Positions 1 to 11,330 of a stretch of 64,000 nt of DNA are shown here, in pieces (the first letter of the stretch is position 1; every line of letters begins with the position of its first letter). A program made the position numbers and the translations under genes. The notes under the pieces are model-generated. The model did no database searches. It saw only the letters and a list, made by a program, of their open reading frames with translations, and was not told the DNA's origin. The stretch is from Sipunculus nudus. Lineage: Eukaryota > Annelida > Sipuncula > Golfingiida > Sipunculidae. Location of the stretch: contig CM049318.1 of the NCBI GenBank assembly GCA_026874595.1, forward strand, positions 28,236,956 through 28,300,955, given 5' to 3'.

Positions 1-551
1 CAGAAGCCAGCATATTATATCAACTTTAGTGCGTATACGCACCAAATTCGGGGTTTTGTTTTAAAATTGAGAGGAAATTTGTCATATTTATATCCCGCGG
101 AAACATGGTCCCTTTCTTGAACTTTGTTGACCCGTTATAATACATTCATTTCTTGGCATAGTCCAATAATATGAGCTTGACAAACATTGAATTTCACGTC
201 ACCTGAGGTAAGGCTGCTTCATATTTATAATTATAACGCGCTACTGGTTGTCTTGTTATCGAACCGCCATGTGCGAGTCTCTGTGTATGTCAGTGTGTGA
301 GCCATATGACAGCATCTGCATTCACTTGTGGACATTTTGAGCGGTAAATATAGCACCATATGAAAAAAATCACCCTTGTTTTAATATGCATATTACGTGC
401 TACTGGAGGACATTTAGCCAAGTAGGGATTGGAAATTGCGTTTCAGTCAGTTCTGCAATTCCATCTGTGATCGTGGAAAATCACTGGCTCTACTGTAAAA
501 AGGGTTGCCGATGACGAAAAAACTTGTAAACTTGCATAACTGGGAAACTGG
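1..551. other. Intergenic, nothing recognised
   Basis: This AT-rich stretch has no open frame with coding character, no repeat shared with the rest of the window and no convincing TIR or hairpin. It may be flank or intron of the candidate minus-strand exon that follows. Confidence 0.5.
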
Positions 552-917
552 TTAAACGGTCCAAATGACCGAAATCGCAAGTAAAAGGGCTTTGCGTCTC
601 AAAGTAAGGTCGTTCACAAGGATCGAGTTCGGTTCTCGAATGACATGGCTGGGTCTCCGCTGCTGGGATTGGTGGAGGGAATGCAGGTTGCTTCGGGCTT
701 TGTGGCTGTGGATGCTGTAGCTTTCTAACAAGGACTTCAACCCAGGAGAGAAGATGGCGCCCTCTACGACTCCTTGCTTGGCTTGGCGTGGCACTGCGAC
801 TGTTGGCTCAGAGAACATGCTTAAGGAGCGCACAGGGCTGAGTTCTTGACCGCAGCAACCTGTAGCTGTTCGATGAGCGTATACTTCTTTTGGCTTGACT
901 GTAAAAAGGGCTTTCAT
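552..917 (-). CDS. Candidate minus-strand exon or small ORF (121 aa), unknown product
   Basis: I do not recognise this protein. The frame is open for 121 codons from an ATG to a stop, is clearly richer in G+C and more evenly composed than the surrounding DNA, and contains no low-complexity run, which makes it the best coding candidate in the left flank. A good acceptor (CCCTTTTTACAG) sits on the minus strand 19 bases inside the ATG, so the segment could be an internal exon rather than a complete ORF. About 320 bp upstream on the same strand a TTCAG/GTACGT donor at 1239/1240 follows sequence with stops in all frames, as a 5' UTR exon would. No domain, signal peptide or membrane segment is evident; the chain is basic and Ser/His-rich. 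Chance ORF remains possible. Confidence 0.33.
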   Translation of the reverse strand: MKALFTVKPKEVYAHRTATGCCGQELSPVRSLSMFSEPTVAVPRQAKQGVVEGAIFSPGLKSLLESYSIHSHKARSNLHSLHQSQQRRPSHVIREPNSILVNDLTLRRKALLLAISVIWTV

Positions 918-1614
918 ATGTTGATTCAGTTAAAATCCCTGTGTTAATGTAGCAAGGGCAAACCTTTTCTTACCAATTATTTAACTATGTGCACATGTAA
1001 ATCTGATGTATAAGCGATATATTCAAACAAAACAAAGCATTGTAATGTTCTTTATTGAGTGTATATTACCACCATACAGACATGATCACCAATATTCACG
1101 GCTGCTGAAAAACTTGTACTTGTATATCAGACGGCTGCCCTTCTTTGCCGAATATTTTTAGGATAAAATTTATCATCTTGCACACGAGCAAATACCGTTA
1201 GTATATATATTTCATTGCATAATACATCCACATACGTACCTGAATTCAGGTCTCCCGATCAGCATGGCCACCTGCAGGATGAGCCTTCACGGACATCGCC
1301 AGTCAATGTTATCTATGACACACTTGACCACTGATTCTGTTCTGTGTAACTAATATTATTATTATATTCTAGAGATGATAAAAAACTAATGGAGATAGAA
1401 TAAAAACTGTTGGTAACTTTTAACCTTGGTGGGGAGAAATGAAAGCATTACGTTGGCCAATGTAATATTTGCTAGGGAGAAAAGTGAGGTTAGGATGGCT
1501 GACATCCCTTAGTTTTCTTAAAGTAGTGTCCCAAATCCGGTGAGGGGAGGGGGGCGCTTATAATGGGAGAGGCGCTTATTACATTGATTGCGGTATTTTG
1601 GGACGGAGAGTTTA
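918..1614. other. Non-coding stretch before the tandem array
   Basis: No gene is seen. The only notable signal is a consensus donor (GTACGT) on the minus strand at 1239/1240, which could end a non-coding exon of the candidate minus-strand gene. The right part grades into the first copy of the 1.84-kb tandem unit. Confidence 0.35.
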
Positions 1615-2149
1615 TGACTGGTAGAGCCAGTTGGCCATAGCATGGTAAACCATGATACATTATAACATGTGGCATATACTCTGAGGGAGTTAGTGTAATA
1701 TAATTGCTTGAGCTTGTGTGTACTGTATATTTCAGATGTCTATCATTATTACTTCAGCTATCGCTATTGACCTTTTTTTCTGGTCCTATGAGACATGACT
1801 ATGTGTCTGTGTATATCAGAGTCAAATATTTTCTACCTTTGGCCAGCTCATATTATCTTAACCTATTTATTTTGATAAACCAAAATTTCTTTACATCACA
1901 GAGATCTGGGAAACACCTGCACAGTATTTTCTTCCCCGCGTCATGCACTTAATCAATCAGTCACGAAAAATATATGTTTATGTCAGCTACAGGTTTTGAT
2001 TCATAAAAATAACTTTCACTTTGAACTGTGATGTGGTCTCGAGTGCTAAAAACCAATGCCACAAAAGAGTGTACAAGTAAACAATTCAATTCATTAGCAT
2101 TTACCCGTCTTGTGTATTGTGCATGCGCCTTACATACCCAATGACCCCT

Positions 2150-2330
2150 TCCGGTTCAGTCATGTGACACAGTGCTGGGCCAATCAGACTACACTTGAAC
2201 ATTAGGGGATTTTTATTAGTTTCACTGTGTCATAAGGCAGATGGACGCCGAGAAGCTCTGAGCAACATGTTTTAGTGCAGCTTCTGTCAGTTAAGCTGAG
2301 ATTGTTTCTCCAGGGAAACTCACAAATAAG
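2150..2330 (+). promoter_or_regulatory. Promoter-like block and possible non-coding first exon, copy 1
   Basis: Within about 50 bp lie an ETS-type CTTCCGG, an E-box-like TCATGTGAC and a CCAAT box in GGGCCAATCAG (CCAAT at 2180-2184). About 150 bp downstream is AAATAAG/GTATAT, a good splice donor at 2330/2331. The same order recurs in the other two copies. With the acceptor of the start-codon exon of the kinase-like gene at 9163, this reads as a TATA-less promoter plus first exon. The role is inference; no transcript evidence is available. Confidence 0.4.
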
Positions 2331-3578
2331 GTATATGTAGAGCTTTTTTTACAAGTGCATGGTGATAGTAAGAGGTGTCATGGCTTTATTCTGTAGATTT
2401 CAGGTTCTAGAGGGTCATAGGCTTGCTCTTTCAGTATGTGTTTTACCATGTGGTTCATGATATGGTGCTTAAATTGCAAATTGGTGTTGTCAAGTGTATG
2501 TTTAGTTCTTAAAATAACTTTTGAAAGTACTTGCCACTGGGCAAGTAACATCAAGCTTTTACTTGCCTTACATAAATTTTTACTTGTCCCATAAAAATCA
2601 GTGATCACAGCCACAAACACAAAATGTATATTCTGCATGATTATTTTGCTACATAAAACATGTTTAAATGTTTGTTTGATAATAATATTTATCTTTAGAA
2701 TTTACACAGATAAACATACAGGTAATTTAAGATAGAGGTATTACAATGTCTGCCAAGTAGGAGCCCATTTTTGGTTGTCCTCTAAGATTTTCCAGAACTT
2801 TTAACTTGCCCTGAGCAGGCATCTTACTGTAAATGTCAATTTCTGATGTTTGAAAGTGAGAGATATTGCAGCAGTCATATATTGTCATGTAGGCAGGGGA
2901 AAATGGAAAAGGGTTGATCATGGATTCTTGAGTTTAGACCTCAGCTTGTCTGTTGAAGAAAATGATATCTCAGGAAATACTCCACAAATTACTTAAAAGA
3001 GTTAGAAATGCTCATTTATTCTGCATAGTGATGATATTTTGGTCATATAGACTCTTTACATATTATTATCCAATCGAGTCCCAGAGTCAGATATTCATTT
3101 GTTTTAAACTGAATATTTGTTGATTTGTAAAAATAAAAGGGTAGATGTTTATAGATTTGGAACTAGTTTTTTTTATCTCAGACACTATATGGTAAAGTGA
3201 ATACAAAACATCAGACATCACTGACTTCTCATTCATCCCTGAAAACAAGAAACTCCTGTTGGGCAAGAGGCTGCTCATCTGTGTAGATAATTTCCATTAT
3301 GTGAAAATTGATAGTTTGACTCTGTCAAATGGAAAGCCAACCACAGTATTATATAACTGTAATGTATTCTAAAATTAAAATATATAACTTGAGATGGAGA
3401 GTTCATGACTGGAAGATTTTGCCTGTGCAGTGAGTCTGAGATATTTACTTCCTATTTGAAAGCATCTTCCAAATCAGTAGGCCTTGAGATAATGAAACAT
3501 GATACTGTAATACATTTGGCATATAATTTGAGAGTGTTAGTATAACACTTAAGTGTGTGTATACTGTATATTATTGTA

Positions 3579-4485
3579 TCCGCCAAAACGAAGTTTTGCG
3601 GATACTTTGTTTTTTACCGGGTTCCGCCGCTGCCGCCGCCGCGTTCGTTTCTGGAGAACTCCTCTGAGACTACTGGACAGATTTTTCCTAAACTTACACA
3701 AATTATCAGGTCACATGTGAACTGGTGCCCAACCAAGTGACCTTGACCTCTGACCTCTTTGGTCTCTGCCCAGCGTCCGTTTGTGCGTCTGTTTCCACAT
3801 ATAAACCCATATATCTCGGGAACCATTTGACCGATCTGGAAAAAATTTTAACACAAATGTAGCCCTGGGATAGCTATATAACATACACAACAAAAGGTGG
3901 CGCCACCTGCAACCATGTTTGCACAGTGTCCATTTGTTAATCTACCTGGGGTTAAAATCACTCATATCTCTGCAGTGGTTTGACTAATTCACCTAAAATT
4001 CGGCATGCGTATACATCCTAGATAGCTTTCTTGATTTTATGACAGGTGGCGCCACCTACATTCACGTTAACGCTGCAGACATCCAAGCTCATATCTCTGG
4101 AACAGTTTGACCAATCAGGAAAAAAAATTTACACAAATGTAGCCCTTGGATAGCTTTATAACATGAACAAAAATGGTGGCGCCACCTGCAGCCATTTTTG
4201 CACAGCGTCCATCTGTTTGTCTGCTGTGGGATAAAATCACTCATATCTCTGCAGTGGTTTGACTTTTCCACATGAAATTTTGCATGTGTATATATCTTGG
4301 ATAGTTTCTCGTTCAAATAACAGGTGGCGCCACCTACAATCATGTTTATGTAGCAGAGATCCATTCTAATATTTAACACATGTAACTCTATATCCCCTTG
4401 CCACTCAATCCATGCCTCACTTCACCTGTCCTTCTCTGATTTTTGGCGGATACACGTAGTCGCTTGTCGACTACCCGTATTCTAG
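3579..4485 (+). mobile_element. Helentron/HINE-like element inserted in copy 2
   Basis: The 5' end begins TCCGCCAAAACG directly after an A and folds on itself with TTTTGCGGATA. The reverse complement of the first arm (TTTTGGCGGATAC) recurs at 4441-4453. It is followed by a 7-bp hairpin (4456-4462 with 4468-4474) and, 7 bases later, the terminal CTAG (4482-4485) before TT. The core is two rounds of a roughly 280-bp unit, each made of two related halves. Each half carries a 13-14 bp palindrome GGTGGCGCCACC (near 3895, 4044, 4174, 4322). Copies 1 and 3 of the tandem array show the site without the insertion. The layout matches non-autonomous Helentrons (HINEs) and bivalve pearl-type elements; there is no ORF. 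Confidence 0.8.
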
Positions 4486-4879
4486 TTACTTCAGCTATCA
4501 TTCTTGACCTATTTTGTCTTGTCCTGAGATACTTGGCTTTGTGTCAGAGTGAATTTTATTTCCTTCCTTCAGCTGGCCTGTATTATCTTAACCTACTTAT
4601 TTCAGTAAACCAGAATTGTACACCACAGACCTCCTGAAATCCACAATGTGGTATTTTCTTTCCTACGTCACGGTCACGTAAAAGATTTATCAATCAAGCA
4701 CTCAGTCACAATAAAACATATATTTATGTCAGTGGCGGGTTTTGATTCATAAATAACATACACTTTGGACCCTGAGGCCGTCTTGAGTACTGCAAACCAA
4801 TGCCACAAACAAATGTTAACTGTACAGTACTAAAGCGTGCATAGTGTGTATTGGGCATGTGCCTTGTAAACCCAATGAC

Positions 4880-5064
4880 CACTTCCGGTATCGTCATGTA
4901 GAAGCAGTACTGGGCCAATCAGAATACACTTGAACATTAGGGGATTTTTGTCAGTTTCAATCTTTCATTAGTGCAGAATGGTGCCCAGTAGCCCTGAGCA
5001 GTGTTTTCATGCAGCTTTTGCCAGTTGACGGTGAGATTATTTCTCCAGGAAACTCAAAAATAAG
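4880..5064 (+). promoter_or_regulatory. Promoter-like block and possible first exon, copy 2
   Basis: The CTTCCGG, TCATGT and CCAAT (4915-4919) series is repeated here, followed by the conserved donor AAATAAG/GTATAT at 5064/5065. The E-box is degraded relative to copy 1, while ETS and CCAAT are intact. Confidence 0.4.
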
Positions 5065-6724
5065 GTATATATGTAGAACTTCTTCACAAGTGCATACTGA
5101 TAGTATGACATGTCATGTCATTATTCTAAAGATATCAGGTTCTGGTGAGTTGTAGGCTTGCTCTTTTAGTGTGTGTGCTGCCATGTGGCTTTTGATTTGG
5201 TGCCTGTGAAATTGTTATTGTCTGATAGATTAGATCATAAAGATGCTGTATTGGCAGATATGGTTGTCATGTCTCCAGGTAACAATTTAAATGTATGTAC
5301 AGGGCTCGCCAGTGGACTAGTAACATCTAGCTTTTACTTGCCTTACAAGAATTTTTACTTGTCCCATAAAAATCAGTGATCACAGCCACAAACACAAAAC
5401 GTGTATTCTACATGATTATTTTGCTACACTAAACATGTTCAAATGTTTATTTGTTGATAATATTAATCTTTCACATTTACACAGATAAACGTACAGGTAA
5501 TTTAAGATAGAGGTATTACAATGTCAGCCAAGTAGGAGCCCACTTCTTGGTTGTCCTCTAAGATTTTCCAGAACTTTAACTTGCCCTGGGCAGGCAGTTA
5601 ACTGTAAATGTTAAGTTCTGATGTTTGTAAGTAAGAGATATTGCAGCAGTCATATATTGTGATATAGAAGGGGAAAGTTGATAAAAGGTTGATCATGGAT
5701 TCTCGAGCTTAGAACTCAGCTTATTTGTTGAAGAAAAAGATATCTAAGGAAATTCTCTGCAAATTACTGAAAAGTGTTAGAAATCCTCATTGATTCTGCA
5801 AAGTGATGATATTTTGGTCATAAAGACTTTTTACACATTATTATCAATCAGAGTACCAGAGTCAGATATTCATTTGTTTTAAACTGAATATTTGTTGATT
5901 TGTAAAAATAAAAGGGTAGATGTTCACAGATTCAGAACTAGTGTTTGATTTCAGACACTACCGGTATGTAGTAAAGTGAATACAAAACATCAGACATCAA
6001 TTGGGGCAAGAGGCTGCTCATCTGTGTAGATAATTTCCATTTTATGAAAATTTAGAATTTGACTCTGTCAAACTGAAACCTACCACAGTATTATAACTGT
6101 ATTGTATCCTGAAAATTGAATTGTATAACTTTACATGAGGGGTTTATGACTTGTAGCACTTGCCTGTGCTGTGTGTCAGAGATATTTACTTCCTATTTGA
6201 AAGCATCTTACAAATCAGTAGGCCATGGGATGGTGAAACAAGATACTGTAAAACATTTAGCATATAATTTGAGAGTGTTAATATAATATAACTGGTTGAG
6301 AGTGTGTGTACTGTGTATTTGAGATATCTTCCATTATTACTTCAGCTATCATTCTTGACCTTTTTTTTTCCAGTCCTGAGAGACTTAGCTATGTGTCAGA
6401 GTGAAATTTATTTACTTCCTTCAGCTGGCCTGTATTATCTTAACCTACTTTTTTCAGTAAACCAGAATTTCTGTACACCACAGACCTCTGGGAATCCACA
6501 GTGTGGTATTTTCTTCCCCGAGTCATGTAAAAGATCAATCAGTCAAGCACACAGTCACAGTTAAACATGTATATATTAATGTCCGATGCAGGTTTGAGTC
6601 ATAAATAACTTGGACTCTGAGGGGGTCTCCAGTATTGCAAACCAATGCCACAAAGAGTGTAAACTGTTCAGTGCATTTCCTGATCTTGTGTATTCGACAT
6701 GCGCCTTGCATACACAATGACCAC

Positions 6725-6908
6725 TTCCGGTATAATCATGTGAAAGCAGTACAGGGCCAATCAGAATACACTTGAACATTAGGGGATTTTTATAAGTTTC
6801 ACTGTGTCGTAAGGTGGATGGGCACTGAGTTGCCCTGAATAGTATTTTCATGCAGCTTCTACCATTTAGAATCGAGATTATTTCTACTGGGAAAAAATCC
6901 CAAATAAG
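6725..6908 (+). promoter_or_regulatory. Promoter-like block and possible first exon, copy 3
   Basis: The third occurrence has CTTCCGG, TCATGTG and CCAAT (6757-6761), ending in AAATAAG/GTATAC at 6908/6909. It is the copy nearest the start-codon exon of the kinase-like gene, whose acceptor lies 2.25 kb downstream. Confidence 0.4.
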
Positions 6909-7084
6909 GTATACATAGAATTTTTTATTAGTGCATATGAAGAAGTGTTATGGCTAGACGTGTCATATCATTATTCTGAAGATATCAGGTTCTACAGAGT
7001 CACAGGCTTGCTTATTCCTTGTGTGTGCAGCCATGAGGCTTATGAAATGATGCATGTGTAATAATGTTGTAGTTAAATAGATAT

Positions 7085-7960
7085 GATTATCATGTCTTCA
7101 GGTTACAGTTTAAATTGTTTCTTTGAAAGTGGAAGATTGCATCAGGTGTCATGTAGACAAGGGACAAATGGAATATTGTTGTTGTTGGCACGCAAGTCCA
7201 AAATCCCAACCTCTTCAATAATAAAGCAAGATTCAATGACAAGGCAGTTAGGTCTGCGTCTGTATGTGGAGTTGATGGTGTAATCAAGTGGTCATGGGTT
7301 TGAATCCTGTAGCCTCACTTCTTTGCTAAAGCTGCGTTTGTTACCGCTCGGAAATATGGTAATTTCGAGTTTCCCAGTGGAAAATACCGTTCGATAGTGA
7401 TCCAAGTGGAACGTACCACTGGGAAACTTGGATTTTGCGGAGCATGTTGATCAGTCCCACTTAGCGACCTTCACCTTTATTCACTGCTTTTCCAGATGCA
7501 GGGAGCAAATAAAGACACCAATATTTGACTGGTTTACATAAAAGTTTTAAATGACATATAAAATTGAACTAATGTGACATGAAACATATTTTATTAATCA
7601 GTTTCTTTTTGGTTACTATAACTACCTAGACATCCGGTCAGTGGGTCTTTTGTTGGGTACCGAACATTTGCAAGTCGTATGTATGACCTGCCACCTGGTA
7701 ATTACCATATTTTTTAAGCCTTAAGTGTGTTTATGTTTACCCAGCATTTCAAATGGGTACTGGATTAAGTTCCATCTGCGTATGACGGGCTCTGGTGACC
7801 TAAAAACCATGTGTGGATTCTGTAGCCTCCTCAGGGAGCTACCACTGGGACTTTACTTTTTTTCACTTTATATGCACATGGTAACAAGTGTTACAATTAG
7901 AGCTCAGTGGCCAAGTAATATTAACATAAATTCATTGTATAATCAATGTAAATAAAGAGT
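7085..7960. other. Copy-3-specific replacement with a hairpin
   Basis: This block interrupts the third copy of the 1.84-kb unit and matches neither other copy. It contains an inverted repeat with 13-bp arms (AGTTTCCCAGTGG at 7368-7380 and its complement at 7416-7428). Just before it is a tRNA-like 'ggtcatgggtttgaatcc' B-box-like piece near 7290, perhaps a SINE relic. No coding signal is seen. Confidence 0.4.
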
Positions 7961-8224
7961 TTTAACCTCAGCTTACCTGTTTAAGAAAAGATATCACAGG
8001 AAATATTCTTCAGATGATTTAAATGCTGACTGGCCAAAAAGTAAACTTTTATGTATTGAATAAACATGTAAAAATAAACAGAGAGTTTAGACATCATCTT
8101 TTCTTCTTAAGTAAAGATATCTCAGGAAATACTCTACAAATTATTAAACATGTGATATAAATGTTCTTTGATTCCGCATAGTGATGGCATTTCGGTGGTA
8201 CAGATTGAGTACATAATATTATTA

Positions 8225-8617
8225 AGCTGTGTTTCCATGTATCCGTAAATCTTGTACGTCTTGTACCCAAGAAATTGCATCCCTCTTTTTAAGATGAACT
8301 GTTTGCATATGTACGTTTTAATGTGCTCCGCATGCGTATCTGCAAAAACGGACCACATCAAAATGGATTGGTGAGTGATTCATCCATTTTGCGGATGGCA
8401 AAAAGGCCTACATTTCCCAACAGTGCCCTGGCGCCAGGTCACCGGGTGCATTTAAAATAAAATTGTGCATGCATGAAAATCCTTGCAGTTTCAAAAGAGG
8501 CATGCGAAAGGGTATCCACAAGAAGGACGTACGTAATTATGGAAACAGTTTTTGCAGACTGTGCACTATGTACGTCTTTTGCGGATACAATATTTGCGGA
8601 TACATGGAAACACAACT
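8225..8617. mobile_element. MITE with about 20-bp TIRs and TTA target duplication
   Basis: The left terminus AGCTGTGTTTCCATGTATCC is matched by the complement of the right terminus GGATACATGGAAACACAACT. Both ends are flanked by TTA (8222-8224 and 8618-8620). The matching place in copies 1 and 2 of the 1.84-kb unit runs through without the 393 bp, giving empty-site support. A TTA/TAA duplication is usual for PIF/Harbinger-type elements; that superfamily call is tentative. Confidence 0.7.
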
Positions 8618-9250
8618 TTAGTCAAGAGTCTCAGAGTCAGATGTTCATTTGTTGTAAACTGAATATTTGTTGACTTGTAAAAATAAAAGGGTAGATGTTC
8701 AACGATTCAGAACTAAATCTTGATCTCTGACAATAAACAGTAACAGAGTAAGAAACGTCAAACATCACAGACTCCTTGTTCTATCCTAAATACAACAAGA
8801 TAGCATATCCTAATACAACATAGGAAAACACCTGTATTATAATTGATTGTGGTCGCACTGGACTTTTGTCATGTCACTTTCTGCGCCTGTTTGGCATTGA
8901 CCTGTCGGGACTGAAGCAAAGTGTGTCCTAAGGGGGGTCAAACATGTCAGAAATTACTGACAAGTGAAGGAGTTCTCGTGACAGATACTGATATTACAAT
9001 ATCATGATATACCGCGATAAATTTTATATCATGATATAAGTTACTTACCAGTATATCTTCCCTACCCTAATTACCAGGTACTGAGTGACTGTCCATCCCT
9101 GTGATGAAGATGACCATTTTGCTTATTCATAAGATTAACAATTATTTATTGTTTTATTTACAGAAATCACCTTTTTAAGAAGAAGATTTCCATTTGCCAA
9201 CTTTGGTACCTGTGATATCCAAGATGTGTGGTTAAACTCTAGCAGTCACC

Positions 9251-9479
9251 ATGGTCTCAGACGTCCCCAGTGCGGGCTCTGTGTACCATGGCTGTGCTGA
9301 CATTTCTCAGGAACCTACGGTTATATCACTAGCTGTAAAGAAACGTGAATCCGAAAAATTAGCATCTGAACCCCTGACATTCGAGGGCAGCGTCTCCTTA
9401 AAAGAGCTCCCTCTTCAGATAAGGAATATCGACAAAGGGATGGTTCCTCACGATCAGACCTTCATGTCTGAACTAGGAG
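9251..9479 (+). CDS. Kinase-like gene, start-codon exon (residues 1-77)
   Basis: The exon begins at 9164 after TTATTTACAG, so 87 bp of 5' UTR are in it. An in-frame stop at 9176-9178 lies upstream of the ATG at 9251, which sits in a strong CACCATGG context; together these fix the start. The exon ends at GGAG/GTTAGT with one base over (phase 1). The encoded segment has no recognisable domain. It is hydrophilic, with Lys/Glu-rich stretches and no signal peptide, which fits a cytoplasmic or nuclear protein. Confidence 0.75.
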
Positions 9480-9513
9480 GTTAGTGCTATTTTGCTCTTC
9501 CAATGTAAAAATT

Positions 9514-9827
9514 CACTCCTCACACTGTAGTTATATACTACTGTAGTCCCAGATCTCCTTTGCTTTAACCGCTGCTTTGTGTAGCAAGATTCTCTGGGTC
9601 TCACCACCAGGGCTGGCACAGAGCAAAGACTTGTACTCAGCCCAATCAGAGTGTGGTATGGCATTGTGCATCCAGCTCATAAATTTAAACATGCCATACC
9701 TGCTCTCATTGGCCTGATTACAGTTGTTGGCCCTGTGCCAATCCTGGTGGTGAAACCCGAAACTATACAATACCAAGCAGCAGTTAAAGAGAAGGAGATA
9801 CAGAACAAATGAGATTTGTGAGGAGTA
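9514..9827. mobile_element. Foldback MITE in intron 1 of the kinase-like gene
   Basis: The outer arms CACTCCTCACA (9514-9524) and TGTGAGGAGTA (9817-9827) are complementary. Inner arms near 9596-9625 and 9734-9765 also pair over about 30 bases with few mismatches (around TCACCACCAGG/CCTGGTGGTGA). The whole 314 bp therefore folds into a long imperfect hairpin. There is no coding capacity and the target duplication is not clear. Confidence 0.6.
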
Positions 9828-10477
9828 TGAGTAGGCCTGTGAAGGGTCTTAGTTCTATTCCATTATTGATTGATATTGCCTTTTGATTCGATTCTCAATT
9901 TGATTATTGTACACAGTCACAATATTCTGTCAGAGAAGTATATCTACTAAAAGTTTTCATCCCATATGATGTTATTAGATTAAGATTATTATATATCTGA
10001 GACTTTATGTAGACCTAGTAATATTTAATAAGGTCACGGGTCACAAGGCTACTTTATGGTGTCGCCACATTAACTTTAGAAGAATATGGATTTTGATAAA
10101 ACTCATCAGAAATGTTAAACAATAAAGTATCTCATCAGAGTTCGATTTCCAGCAAAATCCATGCATATTTAATAAGTTCAGAGGTCACCGCACTTTGGAG
10201 GCAACTTCATGACTTACCTAATATCCTATGGATTTTCTTTAAACTCATTATTCATATTTACCAATAGAGTTTTCCACCTTATTTACATTCTCATCAAATT
10301 TCATGCAGATTTAATGAGGACAGAGGTCTCCAGATTCACGACAGGCGTATTATGCACGTTTGCAGTGTGCTTATTAAATTATTAATTTGCTAGTCTCAGT
10401 CTCACATGTCATATAATTTTATAAAATTGATCAAATAATATCGAGTGATAACAACTGGAATATTCTTAACATTTCAG

Positions 10478-10794
10478 ATGGACAGGAAAAAGTTGAGAAT
10501 GACTCCCAGCTTCAGCCGCCATATCTGCCACCCAAAAATGTGGTGTTTGAGAATAACCCTCCACCATCCTTCCCACAAAGGCCTATCCCCACCACACAGG
10601 CCAAGCCTGGACCGTCTGGGTTGAGAACCAGTCAACAACCGCATGGGAATGGGACCAGCTCATGTCAATCCAAGTGTACCTTTCTCACCAACATGGTGAT
10701 AAAGGGCACACAGGAAGAGATGATGGAATTTTCCCGAAAGTTGGCAGAGCCTTACCCCATACTGAATACCAGGGGCATCGTCAGCCCCAATTTG
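10478..10794 (+). CDS. Kinase-like gene, coding exon 2 (residues 77-182)
   Basis: The exon starts after CATTTCAG and ends at TTTG/GTGAGG, so phase 1 enters and phase 0 leaves. It encodes a proline-rich, probably disordered linker (PPSFPQRPIP and similar), then a more ordered stretch near residues 142-182 with a charged helix (KGTQEEMMEFSRKLAEP) that leads into the kinase N-lobe in the next exon. No catalytic motif is present here. Confidence 0.85.
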
Positions 10795-10960
10795 GTGAGG
10801 TTATATTTTGATTTAATATTTAGTTGTTCAAATGTATAATATTTTAATTAATTGATATACAACCAAATAGTTTTCCTGGATAGCCAAAGATCTACACGGT
10901 TTTCAGTTGCTAAATATTTATTGATTTATATTTATGTATATTAGGTATATGAAATTTATG

Positions 10961-11330
10961 TATATCCCTCACCTCAGTGAAGGGGGGGATATAATGATTG
11001 GCTCTGGCTATCAGTCCATCTCTCATGCTGTCAGTTAATCCAAATGTCACTTGACAATTCTTACAAAGATTGAATATCTCAAAACCGGCTACTTGTATCC
11101 CTTTCTTTATAACAGAGCAGGTGACTCTTATTGACCTACTGAACTTATAAGGTTTGGTGAAACTGGGTCAATTAGTGTATTTTATACAAATTTTTAATTT
11201 GTAAATTTAACAGTTCATATGCAATGCAACATTTCAAAACTGTTGCTCATATCCACTTCTAATTAAATGGCAGGTGGGTTTCCTCACTTGATTATGAGTA
11301 GATGAATTCTTGGTTATTTTATGATTTTTA
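10961..11330 (+). mobile_element. 5' part of another hairpin-headed (HINE-like) element
   Basis: At 10961-10993 TATATCCCTCAC pairs with GTGA-GGGGGGATATA, the 5' terminal hairpin style of the other Helentron-like elements here, followed by degenerate core-like sequence ('aatatctcaaaaccgg'). No 3' end is seen. The copy may be cut by the next element, which starts at 11331. Confidence 0.45.

Larger units (their letters stand above)
1615..8790 (+). repeat. About 1.84-kb direct repeat, three tandem copies
   Basis: The same ordered landmarks occur three times. The 'ttacttcagctatc' block lies near 1752, 4488 and 6340, the 'cttccgg..ccaatcag' block near 2150, 4890 and 6727, and the 'agagtcagatattcatttg' block near 3083, 5858 and 8636. 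Removing the 907-bp insertion in copy 2 leaves a period of about 1.83-1.85 kb. Copy 1 is about 1615-3400, copy 2 about 3400-6140 and copy 3 about 6140-8790. Copy 3 has lost its middle (about 7085-7960 does not match the others) and carries a 393-bp MITE. Copies differ by many substitutions and small indels, so the triplication is not recent. Each copy holds a promoter-like block and a conserved donor. Confidence 0.85.

Noticed and set aside
8995-9055. TATCATGATATA palindrome pair
   Set aside because: AT-rich short palindromes are common here; no further structure or copy supports a specific call.
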